Below are positions 14,786-21,751 of a stretch of 21,751 nt of DNA, in pieces. The position numbers and the translations under genes are program-made. The notes under the pieces were generated by a model. It worked only from the letters and a program-made list of their open reading frames with translations, was not told where the DNA came from and searched no databases. Origin of the DNA: Spirochaetaceae bacterium (GTDB taxonomy: Bacteria > Spirochaetota > Spirochaetia > Treponematales > Breznakiellaceae); assembly GCA_031267955.1 (NCBI GenBank), contig JAIRYB010000025.1, positions 1 through 21,751 of the forward strand, in the 5' to 3' direction. Position 1 is the stretch's first letter; every line of letters begins with the position of its first letter.

Positions 14786-15809
14786 GGCCCCTTGCTTCCT
14801 CCTCTGAATCTATGCTGTTCACCAGCGCGCCGATGGCCCGGGCGAGCGCGCCGATACCGTCTCCGGAAAAAACCGAAATCCCGAGCACCTGTTCTTCCGG
14901 GTATTTTTCCCGCAGTTCTCCAAGCCGCTCCGCGCTTCCCTCAAGATCGGTCTTGGTCCCAATAAGGATACGTTTTTTCCCGACCAAGTCCGGCGAAAAA
15001 GCTTCAAGCTCATTATATACAATATCAAAAGCGTTGGAATAGGCGTCGTCGCCCAGGTCGATTAAAAACAGAAGGCCCGAGGTACGGGAAATATGTTTGA
15101 GGAAACGAAGCCCGAGTCCCGCCCCTCCCGAAGCGCCCTCGATAAGCCCCGGAATGTCGGCCAGCACTATATCCCTTTCGTCCCCGCCGCCCGATCCCAG
15201 GGTCAGTACCCCCAGGTTGGGGATCTTCGTGGTAAAAGGGTAGGGCGCTATTTTGGGCCGGGCGTTGGTAAATCTCTCCAGAAGTGATGATTTCCCCGCG
15301 TTGGGAAGGCCTACAAGGCCTATGTCAGCGAGAACCCGCAGTTCTACCCTGAGCCGCCGGATTAGGCCCGGCTTTCCGGGCAGGGCTTTCCGGGGCGCCT
15401 GGTTTACGGCGGATTTAAAGCGGGTATTGCCCCATCCGCCGTTTCCCCCTTTAAGGAACACAAAGCGCCCCTCGTCCTTCCCGAAGTCCCGGACAAGCTC
15501 TCCGGTATCCGCGTCCCTGAGCATCGTACCCGGCGGAACCGGCACCACCGCGTCCTCCCCGTCCCGGCCGAAACGCTGGGAACCTTCCCCGTCGCGGCCG
15601 TTTTCGGCCCTGAACGACTGCCGGTAGCGCAAATGGGACAGGGTCCGCAGATTCCGCCTTACCTCGAAGACCAGATCCCCGCCCCGGCCGCCGTCGCCCC
15701 CGGAAGGGCCGCCTTTCGGGACAAATTTTTCCCGCCTAAAGGCAATACAGCCGTTGCCCCCGTGCCCCGAGGATACTTCTATGAGAGCTTCGTCCGCGAA
15801 TTTTTCCAT
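14754..15809 (-). CDS. obg: GTPase Obg (CgtA)
   Basis: Essential GTPase for 50S assembly and stress responses. The protein has 351 residues. The N-terminal Obg fold (about 1-158) is Gly-rich (GGPSGGDGGRGGD and GGNGGWGN). The G domain has G1 GLPNAGKSS (167-174), G3 DIPGLIEGAS (about 218), G4 TKTD (285-288) and G5 near ISVFSGDGIG. There is no C-terminal OCT domain, as in many bacteria. It starts 23 bp after rpmA; the gap is dominated by a GGCGCCGGCGCC palindrome and there is no obvious SD, so initiation may depend on coupling to rpmA. Confidence 0.97.
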   Translation of the reverse strand: MEKFADEALIEVSSGHGGNGCIAFRREKFVPKGGPSGGDGGRGGDLVFEVRRNLRTLSHLRYRQSFRAENGRDGEGSQRFGRDGEDAVVPVPPGTMLRDADTGELVRDFGKDEGRFVFLKGGNGGWGNTRFKSAVNQAPRKALPGKPGLIRRLRVELRVLADIGLVGLPNAGKSSLLERFTNARPKIAPYPFTTKIPNLGVLTLGSGGGDERDIVLADIPGLIEGASGGAGLGLRFLKHISRTSGLLFLIDLGDDAYSNAFDIVYNELEAFSPDLVGKKRILIGTKTDLEGSAERLGELREKYPEEQVLGISVFSGDGIGALARAIGALVNSIDSEEEARGREAGDPGGKF

Positions 15810-15832
15810 GAACGGCGCCGGCGCCGGTCAGC

Positions 15833-16090
15833 CTATCCCTCTACGGGGATGATGCCGGCAAGTTTGCGGCCGCGGCGCTGGGTAAAGCTGACTTTGCCGT
15901 CCGTCAGGGCGAAAAGCGTGTAATCCCCGCCAAGGCCTACATTGGGCCCGGGATGGATCTTCGTGCCCCGCTGCCGCACAATAATGGTCCCCGCCTTAAC
16001 CGCGGTCCCTGCCGATGCCTTTACCCCAAGGTACTGGGGATTGGAATCCCGCCCGTTTTTCGCGCCGCTGCCGCCCCGTTTCCGTGCCAT
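15833..16090 (-). CDS. rpmA: 50S ribosomal protein L27
   Basis: Component of the large subunit near the peptidyl-transferase centre; 85 residues, normal length. It starts MARKRGGSGAKNGRDSNPQ, which aligns directly with the mature N-terminus of proteobacterial L27, and contains the conserved GTIIVRQRGTK and GDYTLFAL. GGAGG lies 7 nt before the ATG. There is no cleavable N-terminal extension of the kind processed by Prp in Firmicutes: the frame runs into a stop codon 9 codons upstream without any start codon. Confidence 0.97.
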   Translation of the reverse strand: MARKRGGSGAKNGRDSNPQYLGVKASAGTAVKAGTIIVRQRGTKIHPGPNVGLGGDYTLFALTDGKVSFTQRRGRKLAGIIPVEG

Positions 16091-16114
16091 TCTGATTCCT
16101 CCGTCAAGCCGGGA

Positions 16115-16444
16115 TCAGCCCCGGCGTATAGTTAGTTTTACGTGTTCCGGGTACATCCCGGCAACCGAAGCAAGGCCGTCCGTCAAAAAAACCCCGCAAG
16201 CGGCGAGGAATTCCCTTCCCGCCTCCTGGTACTCGGTTTCCATCCGGAAAACACCCCGTTCCGGGGCGCCGCCCCGGAGAATTATCCCTTCCCTTTCGGA
16301 AAGGACCCTGAAAGCCGTGCGGGTCAAAATCGAGACGGCGGCGCAGACCAGGTCGTACCCGGCCGGGCCCGCCATGGCGTGGCCCCTGACTTCGCAGGAC
16401 TTAAGGAGGCCCGCCTCGTCAAAAGCCGCGTCAATCTTGATCAT
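16115..16444 (-). CDS. prp: Ribosomal-processing cysteine protease Prp (YsxB family)
   Basis: Protein of 109 residues between rplU and rpmA, the classical position of prp. The catalytic pair is His22 (RGHA) and Cys34 (DLVCAAVS), both intact, with the typical intervening AGPAGYD loop. In Firmicutes Prp removes an N-terminal peptide from L27, which is required for ribosome maturation. Its start overlaps the rplU stop by 4 bp (ATGA). The neighbouring L27 has no extension to cut, so the substrate here is unclear, possibly L21 or another ribosomal protein. Confidence 0.9.
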   Translation of the reverse strand: MIKIDAAFDEAGLLKSCEVRGHAMAGPAGYDLVCAAVSILTRTAFRVLSEREGIILRGGAPERGVFRMETEYQEAGREFLAACGVFLTDGLASVAGMYPEHVKLTIRRG

Positions 16445-16764
16445 GCCCCAATAATATCTTCAATCTTGATCATAGAGTACTGCTGGCGGTGGCCCTGTTT
16501 CCGGCGGTAATCCTTCTTGGGCATATACTTGAAGACGATGATCTTCTTGTCTTTCCCGTGGCTTTCCACTTTGGCCGAAACCTTCGCCCCTTCGACATAG
16601 GGGGAACCCACCGTCACCTGCCCGTCCGCCTCCCCTGCCGAGAGGAGGAGCACCGTATCGATTTCCAGGGCGGAACCGGGTTCGGCGTCGATCCGGTCAA
16701 CTTTAAGCAGGGCGCCCTTCTCGGCCTTGTACTGCCTTCCTTTAAACTCAACCAATGCGTACAT
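16441..16764 (-). CDS. rplU: 50S ribosomal protein L21
   Basis: Binds 23S rRNA with L20; 107 residues. The family features are clear: MYALVEFKGRQYKAEKG at the start and a C-terminal VFKYMPKKDYRRKQGHRQ. AAGGA is 6 nt before the ATG. First gene of the operon running to rsfS, with a candidate promoter at 16803-16832. Confidence 0.97.
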   Translation of the reverse strand: MYALVEFKGRQYKAEKGALLKVDRIDAEPGSALEIDTVLLLSAGEADGQVTVGSPYVEGAKVSAKVESHGKDKKIIVFKYMPKKDYRRKQGHRQQYSMIKIEDIIGA

Positions 16765-16802
16765 AAAGAATCCTTCAAAACACGATAGAATAAGAATGGA
16801 TC

Positions 16803-16832
16803 AGCCTAGCACAAAACAGGGGAAAAGGTCAA
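16803..16832 (-). promoter_or_regulatory. Candidate promoter for the rplU operon
   Basis: On the minus strand TTGACC (16832-16827) and TAGGCT (16808-16803) are separated by 18 bp. The -35 lies just after the argS stop, inside the loop of a short inverted repeat AACAGG/CCTGTT followed by TTTT; that hairpin could end argS transcripts and overlaps the -35 box. Confidence 0.45.
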
Positions 16833-16840
16833 GGCCTGTT

Positions 16841-18676
16841 CTACATGGTCTCCAGAAACGGTATGCAGACAAGGCGCAGGGCATCGCGGAGCACGCGCTC
16901 AACAGCGCGGGACAGGGCGAGCCTGGACCGGGCAAGTTCCGGCGAATCCGCGCCCAGGATAGGGCAGTCATGGTAGAAGCGGCTAAAGCTCCGGGAAAGG
17001 CCGTAGAGATAGGCGGCTAGGCACGAAGGGTCCATTGCGGCGGCGGATTCCGCGACGGCCCCGGGATAGGCGGCGACAGCCTTGAGCAGTTCCCATTCGG
17101 CGTCGCCCGAAAGCAGGGCGTAGTCGGGGCCTTCGCCGGCCGGGGCTTCAGGGGCTTTGCGCAGCAGCGCGCAGATACGGGCGCCCATGTACTGGAGGTA
17201 GGGGCCGGTGTTCCCGGTAAAGGAAAGGGATTCCTTCGGGTCAAAGAGCATATCCTTCTGGGGGCTTGCCTGCAAAAGGTAGTAGTGCAGCGCGCCTAGG
17301 GCGACTTTTTCCGCCACGTCCGCGGGGGCGCCTACAGCCTCTTCCCGCTCCTTTTCCCGGATCTCCGCCAGGGCGTCGTCGCGGAGGCTGTCTATAAGGT
17401 CATCGGCGTCTACTACGGTTCCTTCCCGGCTTTTCATCCTGCCTTCCGGAAGGTTCACCATGCCGTAGGAAAGGTGGTAAAGATTTCCCGCCCAGTCAAA
17501 ACCCAGTTTTTTAAGGATCGAAAAGAGAACCTGGAAATGGTACTGCTGCTCGGAACCGACTACGAAAACAAGCCGGTCAAAGGGCCAGTCCCGGTGGCGG
17601 TAGATGGCGGTGCCAATATCCTGGGTAATGTAAATTGAGGTGCCGTCCTTGCGGAGCAGGGCCTTTTGATCGAGTTTTTCCGCGCTAAGATCCGCCATGA
17701 CGGCGCCGTCTTCGGCCCTGTAAAAGATGCCTTTTTCAAGGCCCTTGAGGACCTCGTCTTTTCCAAGAAGGTAGGTCCGGCTTTCAAAGTAGTACTTGTC
17801 AAAGGAGACGCCGGTGCGGGCGTAAGTTTCCTTCATGCCCTTCACGGCCCAGTTGTTCATCAGTTCCCATAGCTTTACTGTTTCGCTGTCTCCTGCTTCC
17901 CATTTGCGCAGCAGTTCCCTCGCGCGCGCCTGGCAGGGGGCCTGCGCCTCCGCTTCCTTTTTATCAAGGCCCTTTTCCCTTGAGAGCGCCTCCGCTTCTT
18001 CTTTTAAGTCCCGGCTGAACCTGACATACCAATCGCCCACAAAACGATCGCTCTTAACCCCCTCGGATTCGGGAGTCCTGCCCTTGCCGTGCTCGCTGTA
18101 GGCCAGCATGGATTTGCAGATGTGGATTCCCCGGTCGTTGATGATACAGACCTTGCGGACCTCCGCGCCGCAAGCCGCGAGTATGCGGGAAACGCTTTCC
18201 CCCAGGACATCGTTCCTGAGATGGCCCAGATGGAGGGGCTTGTTGGTGTTGGGGCTGGAAAATTCCACCATGATCCGGGAACCGGCAAGCGTCCCGGGGC
18301 GGCCGAAAACAGGGCTGCCCAAGGCTTCGGCAAGGATCGATGAGGCGGCCGCGGCGCGGTCCAGGAATACGTTGAGGTAGGGGCCTTTAGCCCCGTAAGT
18401 TCCGCGGGCCTTTTCCGCTTCGGCGGGCAGATCCGCGCCGGAGGAATCCTGCGCCGCAAGGACATCCGCGACCATGGCGGCTATCTGGGGCGGCCCCTTT
18501 CTGAGAAGTTTCGCGAAACCGAACATGGGAAAGCCCAGATCCCCGAATTCGCTTTGGGGCGGAATTTCGGCCGCCAGCTGCGCGGGTTCGACTGTTCCCC
18601 CAAGGCCGGCCTCTTGCAGTATCTTATTTAAAGCCCCGGCAATCCGGGCCTTCCAGGGGTCCTTAAAATCCCGCAT
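16841..18676 (-). CDS. argS: Arginyl-tRNA synthetase
   Basis: Class I aminoacyl-tRNA synthetase charging tRNA-Arg. From ATG 18676 it has 611 residues. Visible are FSSPNTNKPLHLGHLRN with the HIGH-type HLGH (about 149-152), the INDRG segment and the KMSKS-equivalent GRMKSREGT (about 412-420), plus a C-terminal anticodon-binding helical domain (FTGNTGPYLQYMGAR and later). An in-frame TTG two codons earlier is less likely. There is no Shine-Dalgarno sequence in the 20 nt before the ATG, which is unusual among the genes here; a weak -10-like TACAAT lies at 18721-18726, giving a leader of about 35 nt. It precedes rplU by 76 bp on the same strand. Confidence 0.96.
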   Translation of the reverse strand: MRDFKDPWKARIAGALNKILQEAGLGGTVEPAQLAAEIPPQSEFGDLGFPMFGFAKLLRKGPPQIAAMVADVLAAQDSSGADLPAEAEKARGTYGAKGPYLNVFLDRAAAASSILAEALGSPVFGRPGTLAGSRIMVEFSSPNTNKPLHLGHLRNDVLGESVSRILAACGAEVRKVCIINDRGIHICKSMLAYSEHGKGRTPESEGVKSDRFVGDWYVRFSRDLKEEAEALSREKGLDKKEAEAQAPCQARARELLRKWEAGDSETVKLWELMNNWAVKGMKETYARTGVSFDKYYFESRTYLLGKDEVLKGLEKGIFYRAEDGAVMADLSAEKLDQKALLRKDGTSIYITQDIGTAIYRHRDWPFDRLVFVVGSEQQYHFQVLFSILKKLGFDWAGNLYHLSYGMVNLPEGRMKSREGTVVDADDLIDSLRDDALAEIREKEREEAVGAPADVAEKVALGALHYYLLQASPQKDMLFDPKESLSFTGNTGPYLQYMGARICALLRKAPEAPAGEGPDYALLSGDAEWELLKAVAAYPGAVAESAAAMDPSCLAAYLYGLSRSFSRFYHDCPILGADSPELARSRLALSRAVERVLRDALRLVCIPFLETM

Positions 18677-18766
18677 GAACAAACGGTAACAAAAATTCGG
18701 GCCTTGGTCTAGTATTCATAATTGTAATAGCGGTATCCGGATTCAGAATTCGGGCGCGGCGGGCAG

Positions 18767-19120
18767 CTAAGCGCCCAGCCGGGGCAGGGTACGGGTGGCG
18801 ACAAAATTCGCGCCGGTACCCAGAATGTCCGGCAGGATAATGTCGCCGCATTTTACCGGGGCGTCCACGGAAACTTTGTCCAGAAGGCGCACCGCCTCGC
18901 GGACAGCGTTTTTGGGAATATCGCGGTCCGTTTTTACCGGCAAACGCGCGAAGGCCGCTCCCCTGATACGTACTGTCGATGTCGTTACCCTGGTCGGGTT
19001 GCTAAGTTCCTTAACCGCGTACACCGCCCCGCGCTCACAGTTGTTTCCGGTTACCGCCATTTTTTCATCAATGTGCAGGCGGCACCCTTTGGGGCACACA
19101 ATGCAGGTAAACGTTGCCAT
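18767..19120 (-). CDS. DUF1667 Cys-rich protein, redox module subunit
   Basis: Small protein of 117 residues. Four Cys in the N-terminal part (Cys6, Cys9, Cys13 and Cys28, from CIVCPKGC and NNCERG) are likely to bind iron-sulfur or zinc. The rest (RVTTSTVRI, LPVKTDRDIPK, GTGANFVATR) fits DUF1667, found next to FAD-linked dehydrogenases in anaerobes. The RBS GAGG is 6 nt before ATG. It is the third gene of the module, 74 bp after the FAD oxidoreductase. Its role is probably electron transfer or assembly; this is inferred from neighbours. Confidence 0.85.
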   Translation of the reverse strand: MATFTCIVCPKGCRLHIDEKMAVTGNNCERGAVYAVKELSNPTRVTTSTVRIRGAAFARLPVKTDRDIPKNAVREAVRLLDKVSVDAPVKCGDIILPDILGTGANFVATRTLPRLGA

Positions 19121-19194
19121 GATAAACCTCTATTCCGCACGGCCTGCCGGCCGCGCTGTATGATGAGGCGTGAAACCGGCCGGGCGGGACGGCC

Positions 19195-20505
19195 TCACGA
19201 TGCTTCCTCCCGGGGAGCCTCTTTCCGTATGGAAACCTCGATCTCGTCCCCTATTTTCGCGAAGAAAGACTTGGGCAGCGTGATCTTTTCCATTTCGCCG
19301 GGGGCCATGTATTCCCGTGAAAAACGGGCGATTGTAGCGCCGTTGCTTGTCACTACGACCTTCATATCTTTAAATATATCCGTTGAGCGGAAAAAAATCT
19401 CCGCCGATTTGTCCAGATTTTCCGCTCGTATCTTCTGGGGGACAGTGTACCGGACGCCCTGCCCGGGCCTGACGGAAACCAGGCTTCCCCCCGAAGCCCC
19501 CCCTGTCCGGGCGTAGCGGGCGGCCGAGGCGCCTGCTTTCAGGCCTTCCGCCGTAACATAATCGACCAGATCGTGAACATGGACCACATTGCCCGACGCG
19601 AATACGCCGGGGGTGCTGGTTTCCATGTTTTCAAATACCACGGGACCGCCGGTACGGGGATCGATTTCTATCCCTGTCTGCCGGGAAAGCTCGTTTTCCG
19701 GAATAAGGCCCACGGAAAGCAGCAGGGTGTCGCAGTCATGCGTTTTTTCGGTTCCCGGAACAGGGTTGCGCTTTTCATCAACCTGGGCGGTCACTACCTG
19801 TTCCACCCGCTTATCCCCCCTGATATCAATAACCGTATGGCTCAGGTGCAGGGGAATGTTAAAATCGTCAAGGCACTGCACGATATTCCGGTTTAGGCCC
19901 CCGGGATAGGGCAGAACTTCGTACACCCCCAGGACCTCCGCCCCTTCAAGGGTCAGCCGCCGGGCCATAATAAGCCCTATATCCCCGGAACCAAGGATAA
20001 GCACCTTCCTGCCTATCCTATAACCCTCTATATTCATATAAAGCTGGGCCGTCCCGGCGGTAAACACCCCGGCGGGCCGGCTTCCGGGAATGCCCAGGGC
20101 GCCCCGGGTCCTTTCCCGGCATCCCATGGTAAGTACGACCGCCTTGGCCGAGACAGCCTTGTAGCCATGCTCCGGGTTCATCACATAAACGGTTTTATAA
20201 AGCGGCGAAGGGGCATCCCCCCCGGCGGGAGGCTCTACAGAGAGAACCATGGTGCCGGTGAGTTTTTCGATGGATGTTTCGGAAACGCGGTTTACAAAGC
20301 GCTCGGCGTATTCCGGGCCGGTCAGCTCTTCCTTGAAATGGTGGAGTCCAAAGCCGTTGTGAATACACTGGGGCAGAATCCCCCCAAGGACCCTGGCCCG
20401 CTCCAGAATACAAACCTTCCCGGCCCCGTTTTCCCAGGCGGAAACAGCCGCGGCCAGCCCCGCCGGGCCTCCCCCTATGACAAGCACATCGTACTGATCT
20501 TTCAT
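19195..20505 (-). CDS. FAD/NAD-dependent oxidoreductase (redox module, glycerol-3-phosphate/opine oxidase-like)
   Basis: Soluble flavoprotein of 436 residues. N-terminal FAD site VIGGGPAGLAAA (9-20), characteristic family block CIHNGFGLHHFKEELTGPEYA (about 47-67), MGCRERTRGALGIPGSRPAG (about 127-146), NAD-binding ILGSGDIGLI (about 170-179), and the C-terminal FAD segment GVFASGNVVHVHDLVDYVTAEG (about 300-321). This block set is typical of the small-subunit flavoproteins that pair with GlpA/LhgO-like dehydrogenases and a DUF1667 protein. It probably re-oxidises the dehydrogenase and passes electrons to NAD(P) or a ferredoxin-like carrier. The start overlaps the upstream dehydrogenase stop by 4 bp (ATGA). 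The exact donor and acceptor are unknown. Confidence 0.85.
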   Translation of the reverse strand: MKDQYDVLVIGGGPAGLAAAVSAWENGAGKVCILERARVLGGILPQCIHNGFGLHHFKEELTGPEYAERFVNRVSETSIEKLTGTMVLSVEPPAGGDAPSPLYKTVYVMNPEHGYKAVSAKAVVLTMGCRERTRGALGIPGSRPAGVFTAGTAQLYMNIEGYRIGRKVLILGSGDIGLIMARRLTLEGAEVLGVYEVLPYPGGLNRNIVQCLDDFNIPLHLSHTVIDIRGDKRVEQVVTAQVDEKRNPVPGTEKTHDCDTLLLSVGLIPENELSRQTGIEIDPRTGGPVVFENMETSTPGVFASGNVVHVHDLVDYVTAEGLKAGASAARYARTGGASGGSLVSVRPGQGVRYTVPQKIRAENLDKSAEIFFRSTDIFKDMKVVVTSNGATIARFSREYMAPGEMEKITLPKSFFAKIGDEIEVSIRKEAPREEAS

Positions 20506-21751
20506 TCCCCTTCCCCTTCCGGTGTTTTTGTCTCGCCCGCGATGATATACATGCCCTCGCGATCAAGGGGTACGCTGTCCGGCCTGACAGGGTCGCCCTG
20601 TATTTTGCCCAATTCCCGGATAATACTCTCCATGACCCGGGGGCCGCAAAATCCCCCCTGGCAGCGCCCCATGCCCGTGCCGCAGCGGCGTTTTACCGCG
20701 TCCAGGGAACGCGGGGGCAGGGGCCGCTTGAACGCGTCGACAATTTCCCCTTCGGTCACTGTTTCGCAGCGGCATATAATCGTACCGTAAAGCGGGTTTT
20801 CCTCTACCGCTTTACGCCGCTCTTCATGGCTCATATGCTTAAACCGCTTTACCCGGCGGCCCGGTACAAAGGCGGGGTTTTCCTCAAGGGCGAGTCCGGC
20901 CTCTCCCAGCATCCGCGCCACATCCAGGGCAATAGCCGGAGAAGAGGTAAGCCCCGGCGACTTAATCCCGGCGATATTAAAAAACCCGGGAACGTGTTTC
21001 GACTCGCCTACCAGAAAATCGCCTATATTGCTGTCGGCCCGGACGCCGGCAAAATTACGTATGGACTGGGAAAAATTGATATCCGGAACGGATCTACGCG
21101 CCATCCCCCGGATAAAATCCAGACCCGCGGCGGTATTTGTCCGGTCGTCCCCGCCGACCCGTTCGCTGTCCGGCCCGGCAATAATATTCCCATGAGCCGT
21201 GGGGCTTACCAGCACCCCTTTCCCGTTTTCGTTCGGGCAGGGGAATATTACATTATTGACCAGGTACGACGCGGCGCTGTCCATTAAAAAGTACTGCCCG
21301 CGTTTATGGTGGATGGAAAAATACTCCGGCTCGATCATCCGGCTTACAATGTCCGCGTATACCCCGGCCGCGTTTACCACAAAACGCGCCTCTATTTCTT
21401 CCTGGCCGGCGCTGACGATAAAACGATCCCCGGCTTTGCGGATTGCGGTAACCTCAGTATCAAGCCGCACCCGGGCGCCGCCCTGTACCGCCGCTTCCGC
21501 CTGGGCCGCGGCGAATTCCCAGGGAGAGACTACGCCGCCTGTTGCGGCGTAGAGCGCGCAGAGGCCTTCTTTGGCCAGACGGGGTTCCATTTCGTGGAGT
21601 TCGTCGTACTCAACAATTTTCAGCCCCGGAACATGGTTGGCAATACCCCGCTCGTACAGATCCTTGATCGTGGCCCGGTCCTGATCGTCAAAGCCGACAA
21701 CCAGGGAGCCGGTCCTCCTGTGGGGGACATCCAGGGATTCGCATAAGGCGT
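20502..21751 (-). CDS. FAD-dependent dehydrogenase, GlpA/LhgO-like, with C-terminal 2Fe-2S domain (5' end outside window)
   Basis: The frame is open to the right edge, so the N-terminus, including the first FAD motif, is missing; 415 residues are visible. The visible part has the DAO-type substrate/FAD regions (VVNAAGVYAD, SIHHKRGQYFLMD and the SPTAHGNIIAGPD block; later GIKSPGLTSSPAIA). The C-terminal part is a BFD-like 2Fe-2S domain with CRC (codons at 20774-20766), then Cys at 20684, and a C-x4-C pair (CQGGFC, 20663-20646). This combination is typical of GlpA-type anaerobic glycerol-3-phosphate dehydrogenases and related L-2-hydroxyacid oxidases; the substrate cannot be fixed from this sequence. 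Overlaps the next gene by ATGA, so the three genes form a co-translated module. Confidence 0.87.
   Translation of the reverse strand, partial: ALCESLDVPHRRTGSLVVGFDDQDRATIKDLYERGIANHVPGLKIVEYDELHEMEPRLAKEGLCALYAATGGVVSPWEFAAAQAEAAVQGGARVRLDTEVTAIRKAGDRFIVSAGQEEIEARFVVNAAGVYADIVSRMIEPEYFSIHHKRGQYFLMDSAASYLVNNVIFPCPNENGKGVLVSPTAHGNIIAGPDSERVGGDDRTNTAAGLDFIRGMARRSVPDINFSQSIRNFAGVRADSNIGDFLVGESKHVPGFFNIAGIKSPGLTSSPAIALDVARMLGEAGLALEENPAFVPGRRVKRFKHMSHEERRKAVEENPLYGTIICRCETVTEGEIVDAFKRPLPPRSLDAVKRRCGTGMGRCQGGFCGPRVMESIIRELGKIQGDPVRPDSVPLDREGMYIIAGETKTPEGEGE

Overview
This looks like part of a chromosome of a GC-rich spirochaete, most likely a Treponema of the termite-gut type. The evidence is a spirochaete-like set of housekeeping genes: tilS-ftsH; ispE-spoVG-tRNA-Gln-L25/Ctc; and rplU-prp-rpmA-obg-nadD/yqeK-LCP-rsfS. 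Loose spirochaetal lipoprotein or signal segments and a SpoVG outside a spore former fit this. The species is inferred from gene content and order only. Almost all genes are on the minus strand; the exceptions are a metallophosphoesterase at the left edge and a small Asp-rich protein near 11.5 kb.

Layout from left to right. 1-1.1 kb: plus-strand metallophosphoesterase, convergent with the next block. 1.1-8.1 kb (minus): tilS -> ftsH -> large exported protein with DxDxDG repeats -> trypsin-like (S1C) lipoprotein protease, packed with overlaps or short gaps, so probably one transcript combining tRNA decoding with envelope protein quality control. 8.4-10.7 kb (minus): a clear sigma70-type promoter drives ispE -> spoVG -> tRNA-Gln(UUG) -> L25/Ctc. 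Between the tRNA and L25 lie hairpin repeats that share sequence with the 3' end of the tRNA.

10.7-11.5 kb is about 850 bp without an intact gene. It holds a strong terminator-like hairpin, what looks like the frameshifted remains of a secreted-protein gene, and other inverted repeats. At 11.5-11.9 kb is a plus-strand gene for a 124-residue protein whose last 60 residues are about two-thirds Asp, preceded by a possible promoter and a leader hairpin. It converges on the next operon at a short bidirectional terminator.

12.0-16.8 kb (minus): the ribosome-assembly operon rplU -> prp -> rpmA -> obg -> nadD/yqeK fusion -> LCP-family protein -> rsfS, with several start/stop overlaps and a candidate promoter in front of rplU. 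16.8-18.7 kb: argS. 18.8-21.75 kb (minus): a three-gene redox module (GlpA-like dehydrogenase with a 2Fe-2S domain, FAD/NAD oxidoreductase, DUF1667 Cys4 protein); its first gene runs off the right edge.

I see no clear-cut new defence or mobile system. The most unusual items are the tRNA-Gln-derived hairpin family, the Asp-rich protein with a structured leader, Prp next to an L27 that lacks the extension Prp normally cleaves, and an LCP protein with a changed active-site region.
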